Shown here: positions 24,401-45,428 of the stretch, piece by piece
How positions within the stretch are numbered: position 1 is the first letter of the stretch
Layout of the letters: each line of letters starts with the position of its first letter
Source of the DNA: Styela clava
Lineage: Eukaryota > Chordata > Ascidiacea > Stolidobranchia > Styelidae
Reading direction: 5' to 3'
Length of the DNA stretch: 64,000 bases
Assembly (NCBI RefSeq): GCF_964204865.1
Contig: NC_135251.1
Location: forward strand, 31,224,943-31,288,942
The notes under the pieces: generated by a model
What the model was told of the DNA's origin: nothing
The model's database searches: none
Seen by the model: only the letters and a program-made list of their open reading frames with translations
Position numbers and translations under genes: made by a program

Positions 24401-26486
24401 GTAATAATTTTTTAATAAGACGACTGAATTGAGTTCACGAATTGTCGCAGCTTTTGCGCTGTCCCGTTTTTAACTTTCAAAATATATATGGGACCCGCAA
24501 AAGACTAGCAACTCCAAATTTTTTTTACGAGCACCATTTGTAATTATTTAAATTCATCAGTTTAGGAGTTGACATAGACTACTTGCAGAGCACATTGGGA
24601 GTCATCGAAAATATAGGTTTTGCCTCTCATTATATTGAATATCAGACTCATTTGATTACATTAAGTATAAAAACACTACTTCTTGGCATTTGTAAAGCGA
24701 TAATTTTGAGCGCAGAAATAAATTTGATAATATTGTTATCTGCAATGTAAACATACCGGCTTTCTACCGAAAGATTAAGATTTTTGTACACATCGCCGTG
24801 ATGGGGTGAAGAGATGTGCGTAATTAATCATATGACAAGACAAGGCTGTTTTTCCAGTCACCCACGGGAATCTGTTCGCCATACTGCAAATGTATACACA
24901 TGTTGATTGAATACAAACCATCGTCCTAAGTACCTACCTATTGTAATCATTAACAAAAAAAGTAGGGGGATTATTATCGGTTTATCAAATGGACCAAGGT
25001 TGAGTCGCTATGCTATTCAATTTTATTTGTCCCGTGTAGAATCAAATACAGTAATCGGGTTGGGTTGGTGAGATTCGGTTGAAAAAAAACGTTTGTAATA
25101 AGCTTGTCGGATGACAGTATTCGCGCCAGGCGTCAGCACACCAAAAAGCTGATTTCGCAAACATTTTCCACACCTATGTAGGGTCTAAAACAGGAACGTC
25201 GGCGCTCGGATTGGCGAGATTTTTTGTGATCGCAAATATACGTTGTTGATCGCAATTGCCCCACTGACATGGTGAAAGTAGAGGCGGTATAAACGGTTTT
25301 CCGGTCACGGTACCGGCATGATTTTAAGGGAAGTGATTGAGATGGATTTGTAGAGTATGTTAATGAAAAAATGAAGTGTTTTCTGTGAATGCAAAGCCTA
25401 TTAGAAGCATTTTGGTAAAAATGATCGCATAACGGGGAGAGGACTCTATATTATATCTCTGAGCAATATGAAATACTTTCTTATTATTAAAATTATTATG
25501 CCAGTATTGTTTTTCATACAATATATGTAATTCTTTTCTTGTAGGAATTTCTTCAAAATAAAAGGGATTGAGAACATCATTTACTACACTATCATAGGAA
25601 TCTGGTTGCAATAATAACAATTTCCATTCTATTGGTAAAACCACTACTATACACAGTATGACATCGAAAATTCTTCTCTCCTACACATTTTTATCATCAA
25701 TAGACAATTTGTTCCACTTATCATGACCAATAAAATGCAGCAACATTAACACAATTTTTTTGAAAAATGTCTCCAACATAGATGATATTTCCGTTTATCT
25801 AATTGCCTACATGTTCTGGGTGAATAGACAATGGGATAAGAGGATTCCACCATAATATTTTTCATTGACTATTTGTTTTTCATCAAATACAGCTTTCCTT
25901 GAAAAGTTCAAACTTTTGAAATGATTCACAATGGTTGTATAAAATTTAGGTAGGCTAGTTTACTATTTTCAACAATTATGAATAGAAAGATGGAGCGATT
26001 CTAAATTTGATGTTACCAGTCGTTTATCCTAATTATGTATGAATAGGCTACTCTTGCTCTAGATGCCCATGGGACTCTACTACCTTTTAGTAACCACAAT
26101 ATCCATTGAATTTGAATATTTTTAATTTGTGTTTCCTTATTACCGTACTTACTTCTTAATTACTTTTTTTTATTTTATTATGTGTTAATATAAGAATACA
26201 ATAAGGTTCATCACATTACACATCATCATCCAATATGATCCCTATCATCCATCATCATTGTATGTTCCATTCATCATTATTATCATCCAATTTTTTCAAA
26301 TACGTATTATTAATATAATCAAATATTAAGATAGTCTATTTAATTCTCCTTTAATAGTCTTCTTAATTACTTATTATTACTTACTTACCTATTACTTCCG
26401 GTATTTCTGTACCTAAAGTCTGAAAGTGGCAGCCCTGACTGCACACCTCAATGCTGGAAACATGGTTAACGTTTATCTACCACATG
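24401..26486. other. Intergenic sequence with one unexplained open frame
   Basis: The 94-codon minus-strand frame at 25360-25644 reads IEWKLLLLQPDSYDSV... and has plausible composition, but I recognise no family and see no exon context, so I do not call it a gene. The stretch 26150-26400 is low-complexity AT/CATT-rich sequence. Confidence 0.35.
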
Positions 26487-26905
26487 AATGTTTCCCCGAC
26501 CTTTGACCCCGGAAAAACTATTTAAGAGTGGTTGGCGTTGCGCGGCTGGTTTATATTTTATTCCAACCATTCAACAACTTTTCATTTTAAATTACCGATA
26601 GAAAAGTTTATCCCTAGTTTAACACACCTATTTCTACACAAATTTTTGATTACTGCAATTAAACTCCTAAGAAGACAAAATCACCATCGAGTTATTTGAT
26701 TCGTACCTAAATTTTCGAAACACAACTAAGAACTAACAAAAAGCATGCCAAAACTCGAAAACAAGGTTATTTTTGCAATCATGCCTGAGTGACAAAAGTG
26801 TCTGAGAGGCTTCTAAAACGCGTATTGTCAAATCACATTTTGCATCTCGCTGATTAGCTAATGTTATAGAAGTAAACAATGAAGTCGATGGTCAGGGGAA
26901 ACGTC
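26487..26905. mobile_element. Putative MITE with TTTCCCCGACC termini
   Basis: Left end ATGTTTCCCCGACCTTTGAC and right end GGTCAGGGGAAACGTCC are inverted repeats. Related termini occur near 22430 and, inverted, near 48938-48958. No clear target duplication; superfamily not assigned. Confidence 0.45.
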
Positions 26906-26914
26906 CGTGCGCAG

Positions 26915-27275
26915 TGTATGTATGTATGTTTATTCGTCTCGTAATAGTGATAAATAAATAAATGAACAATTATTATTATTTAAGACGGGATGCATGCACA
27001 AGATCGTACTGGCCTAAAACACAAATGTGCGGCATGCACCCTTTTTGACGAATATAAAACAAAAAAAACATTAGATTAAATATGTATGATATGGTTCCTT
27101 ATATAGACAGTTGTGCAAGGTGGGGCAATGGGTCGTTCGGTGTGGTGAAAGTGGTAAGGGTGGAGTACAATAAACTGTTTATACAGGGTAGTTTATAAGA
27201 CAAGACAATATATATAAATAGAGACAACACAAAACCAAATAAACATATAGCCTACATAACATAACAATGAAATCA
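26915..27275 (-). mobile_element. LINE 3' end with (CATA)n tail, copy a
   Basis: On the minus strand the sequence contains GCCGCACATTTGTGTTTTAG, a CATCCCGTCTT motif, ACGAGACGAATAAACATA and then a CATA-repeat tail. The same modules appear at about 47540-47906 and, split, at about 49395-50618. No RT is left in this copy. The tail and shared 3' sequence identify a retroposon family. Confidence 0.7.
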
Positions 27276-28540
27276 AAATTTAGGCTCAAATACAGCGTCT
27301 TTGAGTGGTGAGACCATATAGTATGAATGGGCGAAGTATAAGAGATAAATATGCGGTTCTTGTGCCTATATGGTATGCGTCACTCATGGGTGCTAGTAGA
27401 GTCTTTGATAGAATATATCTATTTCAGCAAAAATGTCAACCATACAGATTTTGGTGAAATACTTCAGTTCGTGTGTCAAATTCTTAGGTATTCTTGTTTT
27501 ATTTATAAAATTGAAGCCGAATGTGGTAAGAATTGAAAGAAAAATAAACTTAATGAAAAGCATTTCGACAAAACCTGTCATGATTGCATTTTTGCCAGAA
27601 GAAAATAAATGTATAAATGTAGGCTACTATTTAATTAAGGCTAATATTTTATAAAAAGAAGCATTGTTTCTATGCCATGGATTGCCCTAATTGTATTAGG
27701 ATCACAATAGAGTAAAATATAGTTTCATGGGGTGAGGGGAGGGAGGAATCTATTTGATTTTGTGCGATGACCTATATGAGAAAGAAAGGGCCCAGCATGC
27801 TACTTTGACAACGAGAACTGTTTCTATTGATGGCTGGATTCAAATTTGATGCGTCTTCTGAGTGTTCCGTGGAAAAAGAATCAAAAACACGTCTAAATTG
27901 GTCGCCACGGAAATCTAGGGATCGTGAAGTTGTCGCCCAACATCGCGTCACCGTCGGCCTAAAGCGGAATAACTAGGGTAGGGGCAATTTCCTTGACCAT
28001 CGGCCTAGCTTTTTGACTGTTAAGTTCATTATTAAGTTTACAGCAATCCTTTTGGTTTTGCTATGGGCAAACAAGTAGGTCTAAAGAATAAAGGTAAAAG
28101 GTCAACTCTTTTCCTTCCATCTCTGCCTGGTTTTACTTTGAAATGCTGAAAAAATTACTCATGTTCGCTAAACTCGATTCAGCAGATAAATAAACTGCAG
28201 GTCTGCAGTTCGCGAAATTGCAGCAAGTACTTACTATCTCAATTAGACGTAACATTACAGGCAAACACTACGTAATGGAAAGTAACGACATAGAAAGGTA
28301 AAATGAATTTATTGACATATGCACAGCATTTAAATTTAGAAACAATAAAACATTTATAATAAATGCAATATGTAGAATATTCAATCATATTTTAGGCAAG
28401 TTTAACACAATTCTGTTAGTTTTTGCGGCGCATTTGTCAACTCGCCACGACAAACCCATTGGATTACACATTACACTATGTTTCTTTATCAATTTTACTC
28501 ATTCATTTTTCATTTCAAGTTCCGCTAAGCGAGATAATGA
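27276..28540. other. Intergenic AT-rich sequence
   Basis: Overlapping open frames near 27351-27654 on both strands are unassigned. 'GTGTTCCGTGG' at about 27865 recurs in the hAT end at 28545-28580, so the interior of that element may extend leftwards. Confidence 0.35.
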
Positions 28541-28580
28541 TTGTAAGTGTTCCGTGGCCGAAAAAGTTTGGGAAACGCTG
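28540..28580. repeat. Solo hAT terminus
   Basis: Ends GGCCGAAAAAGTTTGGGAAACGCTG; on the minus strand this starts CAGCGTTTCCCAAACTTTTT, a hAT terminus. The adjoining CTCTAGTA (28581-28588) could be a target copy, but no left partner was found. Confidence 0.6.
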
Positions 28581-28589
28581 CTCTAGTAG

Positions 28590-29464
28590 CCCATCTTAGT
28601 AACCGAATTTCCTAGAAAAAATAAACTCCGAAACAGTAATATGTGCAAAACAAAGATTTTGGTTAATATGATGATAACAAATGTTGCATAAGTTTGGAAC
28701 AAAATTCTGAGTTTGATTTTGATTTTTTTAATTAATTTTAGTTGCCCGTTGTAGCTAGAGAACATCATGCTGCATAGTTCAAATTTAGCTAAATCCTCAA
28801 CACGTAGCAGCTTATACTCTTTAAATATGTCATCAACTTTTTTTCGATTCCCTCTATTGGAAACTTTTCTAATAAAACGGTTGCATACACTTTGAGAATT
28901 TTTTTGATAATTGAAGTTTGGCGACGAACATAAGTTGAAGCGCAATATCGAATATGGCTTTCTATTAGTGAGTGGTATAGGGATATTAAACAGGATGTAT
29001 TCAAATTGTTGGCTATTTTTGTAATAGCACCTAGAGATGACCTTGTTTTAGATAGAATCAGGTTTGTGTGCTGTTTCCAACACAATTTGTCATTAATTAT
29101 TACACCGCGGGTGGTTAACCCTGGTAAAAAGCGCGTCTGGTTAACCCTTTCTATATTTATTCCATTCAATTCCAGATTTTGTTGCGGTGTTGGACACTTT
29201 TGCTTTGGCGCGCTAAATACCATATATTTAGTTTTTTTCCAAATTAATAGTGAGTTTGTTCGCAGACAACCAAGCTTGAATATTTTCCAAGTTAGTATTT
29301 GCTTTAGTCAAAAGTTCAGGCAAGTCTTTGCCTCGAAGATATGGCGTTGAGTCATCAGTGCGCACTAATTGATCGCGGTGATTGAATTTCGTTGGTTGAA
29401 AGTGGAGTAATTTGTTATTGATATTTGAAAGTTCTCCCGGGTTTAATATCATTATATTAAACAT
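28590..29464 (-). pseudogene. Non-L1 LINE reverse transcriptase fragment
   Basis: Minus-strand frames give DDSTPYLRGKDL (the catalytic aspartates; the usual F/YADD is altered), then NLENIQAWLSANKLTINLEK, QTRFLPGL and GVIINDKLCWKQHTN, and SLYHSLIESHIRYCASTY. This is the palm/thumb and C-terminal region of Jockey/CR1-like non-LTR retrotransposons. A frameshift lies between the 29228-29464 and 28789-29223 frames. Upstream finger domains and endonuclease are absent here. Confidence 0.8.
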
Positions 29465-29689
29465 TCATAAACATAATATTATTATAATCACATTTCCTAT
29501 CTTAAAATATTCACAAATAAAATAAGACACAAATTACGTACATTTACGTAATCACGTACAAGTTGCAATTATGAAAATAAACATACTAGGTGAATTGCCT
29601 TGATGAATTCCCTTTTCCAATTTGATTTTAAAATTTAAATATATATTCATCTACCAATATTCTAGATTCAAAATTTGTTTATAATTCCC

Positions 29690-31850
29690 TTATTAAACTT
29701 AATTTTTTTTTTCAAATCCAAATTTTTCCAACACTTTATATAGTTAAATCAAATCTACGGAGTCAAAAGCTTTCATGAAGTCCAGTGACAATAACGCATT
29801 TTCTCCAATAAAGTTTTTTTGTTGTTGACATACATCTTTAATAATACTGAGTATTTCACTCATTCTTCTTCCTGGTATTACAGCTTGGTTTTTATCTATA
29901 GGTAGTGAATTTTGAATCTTATTTACTAAAAGATAGTAATAATTTTGTAGTCTGAATTTAATAAAGGTATCGGTCTATAGTTTTTATTTTTTATTTTATC
30001 TCCTGCTCTCTTTTTGTGTATCGGTGTTATATAACCCATTTTCAAAGCAATAGTTATGTGCTCTTTTTCGTATCTTTCTTTTATTACCATCGTGAACTCT
30101 TCTTTTAGTATCCCCCGGCATTCTTTTAAAATTCTATTCCCAGGCCATCTGGTCCTGGAGTTTTTCCTTCTTTAAAGCTTTTATTGCTTTGAATTATTTT
30201 TTCTGTTTCTATATTTTTCTATATAATTTCATTTTCTTCTTGTTTCAATTTTCACCCTGTTGTTGTTACCCTATTCGAAAATATATTTTGTAACGTCTCA
30301 TTACAATCAACTTTACTACATAGTTCTTTGTAAAAGTCTGTACCAATATTCATTTTGTCCTCAAATTATATTATATTGCGCCGTTTGTCTTTCAATTTTC
30401 TAAATTTTGTTTTCATATGCCTGTTTTCAATTGTTTGAGAAAAGATTAAGTACATTTTTTGTGATTGTCATATTTTTCTGCAGTGTTCTAGATAAAAAGT
30501 TGTTTTTTATCTTTTTTTTTGTTTTCTTGAATATTTCACTTTTCTTTTCATTTAACAAGGTCAAAACTCTTTCGCTATTATCCAACTTTTCTTTAAGTTC
30601 TTGTTATTTTTCATATGTTTTTATGCTCTTTTTTCTCCGCTCTTGACACATTTACGAAGAATTCAACTACACAGTGTTTTATTTTATATTTAATCTTCAT
30701 TCACCTTGACGTCTTCAAACAACCATTGTAAAGTTTTCCGGTTCCAGTTTTTACAAGGAGCATATATATGTAAATTAACTAAATGTATTATTTCCCACAT
30801 GTATTTATATCTGTAAGAGGTACACTTCCCTCCCCATCCCATGAAATATATATTTTCAAATTTATGATGCGTCAATTTTGATTTCAGTAATATTGCTACA
30901 CCACAAGAATTTGATAGACCAGAATTTCATAATGAATTTCCTTTCCAACCCTTACTCCAATTATTTTCTGGATCATTAGTACTATACGCGTCTCTTGAAT
31001 AAATATAATGTCTGCATTTTGATTTCCATAATAATTCCATAATAATAAGAATTGCATAATGAATTTCCTTTCCAACCCTTACTCCACTTATTTCTGGATC
31101 ATTAGTACTACGCGTCTCTTGAATAAATATAATGTCTGCATTTCGATTGGATAATTCCAGAAATTTTTTTTTCTGATCATCGCGTATTTCATTTACGTTT
31201 ACAGTTAGCATTGTTATGTATATCGCCATAACAGTCTTTTTATGTGATATTTTAATAGTTTGAAGATTTTATCTTGTTTCCATATTTTCATCTGATTCAT
31301 TCTTTTGTTGTAAGTTCATTATTTGTTCTCCTTGTTTTTGTTCTTTTGATTGTTTTTTTTAACTGGGCTATGAGATAGCCTACATTTTTTGTTTGTCATC
31401 TTCTACATTTATATTTTCTTGTCTTAAGTATATTGTAAAAGCTGTATGAATTTTCACAATCTGTTTCTTCATTTTGCTTCAATTGTACTATATCTTTGTT
31501 TTGGCTGTCATGGATACTAATATTTGACAAATTTCCAAACATTTGCGCCCTTATGCATATTTTTTTTCCTTTTCTCTTGTGTTTTCATTTTGTGTGTGCT
31601 GTCCATCATTAGGTTTCATTTTATCTGGTTTGTGCTCGTTGGTTTCAATAGGATAAATTGGTTTTTCTTTATAACTTGAATTACCGTATTTGGTGGATGA
31701 TTTAATCACTACATCTTTTTCTTTACTTGCCGAATCAGTGTATTCAGAGGAAGATTCACGCAATACTCCATTTACTGAATTGTTATACTCGGTTGACGAT
31801 TCGTTTACTACATCATTCTGTATCTTTATCATTCTAAAATTAGCTATCAA
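29690..31850 (-). pseudogene. L1/Tx1-like LINE, decayed
   Basis: Reading the minus strand, 31551-31850 is a charged, Ser/Lys-rich frame that could be the end of an ORF1-like protein. About 30927-31229 encodes an AP-endonuclease N-terminus (VNVNEIRDDQKKKF, ADIIFIQETRS). At 30190-30110 KTPGPDGLGIEF is the L1-type RT segment, and near 30050-29990 THIHKK-like and NYRP-like residues follow; about 29850-29750 has LSLDF. Many stops and frameshifts, and no C-terminal half. A roughly 96-bp part of the endonuclease region is duplicated (30927-31023 and 31051-31146). Confidence 0.7.
30927..31146. repeat. Tandem duplication inside the LINE endonuclease region
   Basis: Two near-identical units share ATAATGAATTTCCTTTCCAA..., GGATCATTAGTACTA, and CGCGTCTCTTGAATAAATAT; they lie about 124 bp apart with a short spacer. 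Confidence 0.85.
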
Positions 31851-32725
31851 TACTTTTAAATAGCACGTGGTCGTGATGTTTCCTCTACTTTTGGTCCATA
31901 AAAAATTTCGCCTACAATACCTTTGCCCCTAACAAATTTTCAGTTCGTTTTTGATTACGGCAAACTGCCTGTCATGTTTGTTTTATGTCACCTCCATTGT
32001 TTTTATTCCTGACAAATAATGGATTTGCTTTGATCTCCTTAGTTAAAAGAGTATGCTAATTTGTCTTACCATTTACTTCTGTGAAGCCAAGTTAAAAAAA
32101 AGATTTTGTCCTCTTCCCCATCTAAACTTTTAGATGTATTATGTTCTAAATACCAGAGAATAGGATACAAAATTGAAACTGGCAGATCAGTTAACATTGG
32201 TATCATTGCGGACCGGTAAAATTAAAAAATGCACCCGCCAGCAAAATATTAAAAAGAAGTTAACATAAAGCGTTCTTTACTAAAGATTTTCAGCGTCACA
32301 GGTCCATGTAAACCTTAACGGATACGATTATTCGCAATTTCGTGAAATTCAATTATCGACTTATGATCGCCGAGAATTTCATGCTTAAACTAGCGTTCGT
32401 TTTGGACAACTACGACCATTTGAACCAGCAATATAAGTAAAAATTTTATTGAACAAGTGAGTATTATTGAATACATATTATAAACTGAAACAACAAAAAT
32501 AGTTGCAACAACTTACGATGTTTTCAGAGTCATCAATGATGGCGCCAACGACATTACAAAAAATCTTAACAATCAAATTTTATCACTCCGTAATCTCTCT
32601 ATTCGTAGCAGATTGGGTGTTTCAGATGAACATTGAACGAGAAATCAATCGAGTGTTGAACTATTCAACCGTACCTACTCTGAGCTAAATCCAAGATTAT
32701 AATAGCCTACACACGTACGGACAAC
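31851..32725. other. Intergenic sequence, no gene recognised
   Basis: No open frame of interest and no repeat terminus identified up to the target duplication at 32726. Confidence 0.4.
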
Positions 32726-33233
32726 ACCTAGACCAGGGGTGGGCACCCCTGGCACGCGTGCGGAACTAGGCAAGCGAGCCCATTTATTCGGCACGCGAGC
32801 GAGTCCTCGGAAACGCGTTCACTCTCCTTCTGATAAAAGGTTTCAAGACTCTGAATTAACTGATGAAACTCGGTGTTCGTTTATTCATTATCGTTTAACA
32901 AAACGGTATTTATTTAAACCCTTGTTGTCCTTTCATGACATATGGCTACAAAAATACATTACGAAGTAACAAAGTTCATATGGCTACATTCTTACATAGG
33001 CTAAATATTGTTCGTCTGTGTCATCCTTTCCTTCAATTATGCTTTTGAAGTTGTGAATGTTGGTTAGAATTACTTGCTAATTTACGGTTAAAAATTAATT
33101 TCGAAAAAAATATAAGCGATTAGGGAAGGGAATACAAGAAAGGAGTGCAAAAAACGAACTATTGCGTGATTGGGATGTCAGTCCTGAAAATTTTTCCATC
33201 TCCTAAAAACTTTGCAACTGCATTACCCTCCAG

Positions 33234-33733
33234 TAGGGCTGGAAATGGATATTCGACTTCAAAAATGATTACGTCATCTCAAATTTATCTCCTGTGGCGT
33301 TTAATTCAGAAAAATATCACTAACTGTATCTATGAGGACACAATAATTGTAAAAAATAATTGAAGTATCAAGATTGCCGATTATGAAAATCGACAATGAT
33401 GAATTCAGAATCAGTTTTTCTTTATGATATATATCTCAAAGCAGAATCTGCACATCGAGCACTGAAAATTTGAAACATAAATGACATTTAATGACGGGAT
33501 CGGGTTTTAATAACTACTTCCATGGGTCCGAACCAGTAGAGCGATCATGAAACTACCTCGATTCGGGAAGAAGTTCGAGCAATACCGAAATAAAATCACG
33601 CGAAGAACTTTGGAACCATTGTGACGTAACAAGAATAAATTACAAATTATTGCATGGAACGTTAAGCTGCGGTTAACCGGTTAATTTTACCCGGTCTACG
33701 GTTAAAGTGTTTTCCCTGAAATTCCTAGCCCTA
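33234..33733. mobile_element. Nested 500-bp hAT-like MITE
   Basis: Starts TAGGGCTGGAAATGGATATT and ends CTAGCCCTA; flanking 8-mers CCCTCCAG (33226-33233) and CCCTCCAC (33734-33741) match at 7 of 8 positions, as expected for an aged target duplication. The left part contains ATTCG motifs like those in other hAT ends in this window. Confidence 0.75.
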
Positions 33734-33975
33734 CCCTCCACGTTTTCATCTACATATGCTTGTGAATCTCGGCTATCAGTTATGAACTTTATGAAGTCTC
33801 GTAATAGTAGCCCAAAAGATGGAATCGGTAAATCGTGTGTTTTTTCGAAAGTTACAAAATATAAACCTAATGTAAAATCTTTATCAGCGCCAATGCAGCA
33901 GCAGAAGTCTCACTTATATAGAATAAGAAAAGTAATCAAATACATATTTGTCGAACTCATATTTTTCCGAATAGT

Positions 33976-34326
33976 GGATAGGATAGGATAGGATTTACAT
34001 ATTTATCCTGGGGGAGAGGAAAGCCGATAAGACGGCGTATCCATACGGCGAACCACGGCCTCTCGTCCGGTTACCATTCCAAGTCGGGTATGGGATTAGT
34101 TAGTTATACTGTATTGTTTGTTTTCGGAAGCATGGACTTGGTGGTGGAGGAAGCCGTAACCGACCAGCGGTTACGTGAACCACCCAACGACGACGAGGAG
34201 TCCAGCAATCCTCTCGCACATAACCATCCCTGCATGGGAATCGAACCTGCGAACCCACACAGAGTAATTAGAGGTGCGGTGGCGAGCGTATTCCTAACGC
34301 TTAACCCGTTGAGCCACACCGCCGCG
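33976..34326 (-). mobile_element. tRNA-derived SINE (about 350 bp)
   Basis: On the minus strand it begins near 34326 with a tRNA-like head: A-box-like TGGCTCAACGGGTTAAGCG, then B box GGTTCGATTCC about 70 bp on. A tRNA-unrelated body follows and the tail ends in repeated GGATA units (on the plus strand GGATAGGATAGGATAGGATT). Partial copies at 45290-45430 and 48303-48540 share GAGGATTGCTGGACTCC and AATCCCATACCCGAC. Pol III transcription from the A and B boxes and LINE-dependent mobilisation are inferred from the structure. Confidence 0.85.
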
Positions 34327-34504
34327 ACCTGTGAAGTGAATCTGTCTGCACATATTTAAAAGGTTTGGTATATATTGTGTATCTTTGCTTTGAAAGTAAC
34401 AAAGAATTGTTTTGGATTTAATTGGCACGCGGAAGAATCTTGTTGCTAAATTTAGCCGATTTTGACACGCGAGTCGAAAAAGGTTGCCCACCGCTGACCT
34501 AGAC

Positions 34505-34991
34505 ACAATAAAAGCATCAGAATAAGATAATATTGGACAGTTTCACGGTTCATAGACGGCTTCCCGATAGACTAACAAACACTGCTTGAATTAACCCAGG
34601 TTAGAGATATCAATTCATGTTAGGAAATTCAGGTTTACCGCTACACACAGGATATAAGAAATTAAGTGAAATAGAAAGTTCTTTTTCCCTCAAAATATAC
34701 ATATTATCTTCCTGGGCTAAAAGTTGACGCTAACATGAAAAAGTGACATCTTTTCTTTGCTCTGTAAAAAAACTGATGACAGCTCCGACCGACAGAGTAT
34801 AACCACTTTCTTATATATAATAATAAATATTTTTGTATTTTCATAAATTTCAAGACATAATTAAACACATTTCCATATAAAACTTTTATCAACAATTACT
34901 ATTGTTTTGAATGTCACGCTAACGTACGGAAATGACAAGAATTCGATCGTTCAGTGACAAAATTAATGTTAAGACTAATGTCCTGCAGTTA
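34505..34991. other. Spacer 3' of the cellulase gene
   Basis: Downstream of the cellulase stop on the minus strand, so it should include its 3' untranslated region. No clear polyadenylation signal was fixed and no other gene is seen. Confidence 0.4.
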
Positions 34992-43881
<8,890 letters not shown>

Positions 43882-44169
43882 GTCGGCTGACCTGTCGCAA
43901 AGCTGTGACTGCTAGAACTGATACACTAAACGCAATAATCGACGTCGAATAAAATGAAAACACAAAGCACGCGTTTGGCCTGAGGGGAACAAGAGCATTC
44001 GCAATGACGACTTCTAATTAAACTTGATAATTTGTGATGAAAAGGATGATGCGCTGATAACTCACTATGAACTCGTAGGCGTAAATTTGCATTAGGTTGA
44101 AAGGCAATTGACGCGTTCTGGTTCTGATTCTGAACAGTAGGCTATGCTGGTTCTATTCACAAATATATA
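43882..44169. promoter_or_regulatory. Region upstream of the cellulase start codon
   Basis: This is where the promoter and 5' untranslated region should be. No TATA-box or other element could be assigned with confidence. Confidence 0.25.
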
Positions 44170-44171
44170 TA

Positions 44172-45277
44172 CCGTCTTTCCCGGCGAATAAGTCGCTTTA
44201 CTAGACCCAAATTTTTGGCCTGATTTTTTTTGGGTGGAGGGTCCTCTTATTAGGCGAGTATGATAAATTTCATTTTTTCGGTGTCGCCTTATTATTAAAT
44301 CCGGACAATAAAATATCTTCGGCGATAGGCAATAGCATATCCCCCGCATCAGGTTAGTTTAAATAAATCGACATTCTCTCGATGTGAATCTGGAATTTCA
44401 ATGCTGTGATTATAATATTTGAAGTTGCTGCATTTGTGTTGCTATTACCGATACACGTGGGCTTGCAATTTGTGGAAATCGTCAATTGTTTGTGTCATCG
44501 TGATGTCTTATTTGAGCCGTAAACATCTTTCATTTCAGCATTTATTCTCCCTAAGTCAGAAATTTGCAGCGAGGACAACGATAATTACTTAATTGCTCTC
44601 AAGCAACCATGTTACTTGTGTGTTGTGAGATACGAAATATCACATAATCATGTGTGACAAGATGCTAAGATGAATAAAGGAGTGAATATGTGACCCAAAT
44701 TTTCTTTATTACATTATCATGTGTGACAGCAGGCTAAGATAAATAAGAAGTGAATACATATCTCAAATTTTCTTGATTTAAAAGCTGCATTATAAAATAC
44801 TAAAAATAAAACGGAAACACCATTTAAATTTTATTTTGGAATGGCCCGTGACAGATTACAGAGGATTTTTATGCACTGCAAATCATAAAAACATTTTTTG
44901 TTCTACAATTACCGACAGAGCCAGACGCAGATGCAGTCCGCAGATTGTCGTGTTATATTAGATCGGTAATGTTCTTGTATGGCGGACGCAATCGCGAGTT
45001 GAACATAATTAGATTGAAATTGAAAGACAGTTTGAATTCCCGTAGTTGTTATGGATTGAATATTAGGCTACAAGAAAAGTCATCATAGGCTATTTTACCC
45101 AATGCGCAAAAGCGGCGACCGCTCAAAAGGCATTGCAGGGTAATTTAAGATCCCGATGTTGATGCGATTTTACTACCCCGACGTATTGGCCGGGTATTAT
45201 GCATTAACCCATTTTTTCAGGCTTAAAAACGGGCCTCGTCTTATTCGCCGGGTAGACTTATTCGTCGGGAAATACGG
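44172..45277. mobile_element. TA-flanked MITE, copy 2, enlarged by an insertion
   Basis: Left end CCGTCTTTCCCGGCGAATAA, right end ACTTATTCGTCGGGAAATACGG, flanked by TA (44170-44171, 45278-45279). Inverted relative to copy 1 (16941-17337). The shared interior, GGACGCAATCGCGAGTTGAA and TTACTACCCCGAC, is split by about 650 bp (roughly 44297-44945) of unrelated sequence, which itself contains a two-unit tandem repeat. No coding sequence. Confidence 0.75.
44641..44777. repeat. Two-unit tandem repeat (about 69 bp)
   Basis: Units share ATCATGTGTGACA, GCTAAGAT, GTGAATA and CAAATTTTCTT; they are diverged. They lie inside the insertion within the second TA-flanked MITE. Confidence 0.7.
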
Positions 45278-45289
45278 TATATATATATC

Positions 45290-45428
45290 GAATCGCATGC
45301 GGGGACAGTTATGTGCGAGAGGATTGCTGGACTCCTCACCGCGGTTAGGGTGGTTCATGTAACTGCTGGCTCGGCGGTGTAGCGCATCGTGCTAAGCGTT
45401 AGGAATACGCTCGCCACCGCACCTCTGA
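45290..45428. mobile_element. SINE fragments left of the TTAA element
   Basis: 45300-45364 matches a middle part of the SINE (TTATGTGCGAGAGGATTGCTGG...) and 45372-45428 matches the tRNA-like head of another copy (CGGCGGTGTAGCGC, GCTAAGCGTTAGGAATACGC), cut off before the B box by the TTAA element. Confidence 0.75.

Larger units (their letters stand above)
32734..34496. mobile_element. hAT element (1,763 bp) carrying two later insertions
   Basis: Left end CAGGGGTGGGCACCCCTGGC, right end AAAAAGGTTGCCCACCGCTG, flanked by the perfect 8-bp duplication ACCTAGAC (32726-32733 and 34497-34504). Subterminal CACGCG motifs occur on both sides. The element holds a 500-bp hAT-like insertion (33234-33733) and a SINE (33976-34326), leaving about 900 bp of its own sequence. 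No transposase was recognised. Confidence 0.93.

Noticed and set aside
25360..25644. 94-codon open frame as a host gene
   Set aside because: No family resemblance, no splice context, no start context; possible exon of something unknown, but unsupported.
34240..34326. Possible tRNA gene on the minus strand
   Set aside because: A and B boxes are present, but the body and GGATA tail, plus partial copies elsewhere, show a SINE; no intact cloverleaf was seen.
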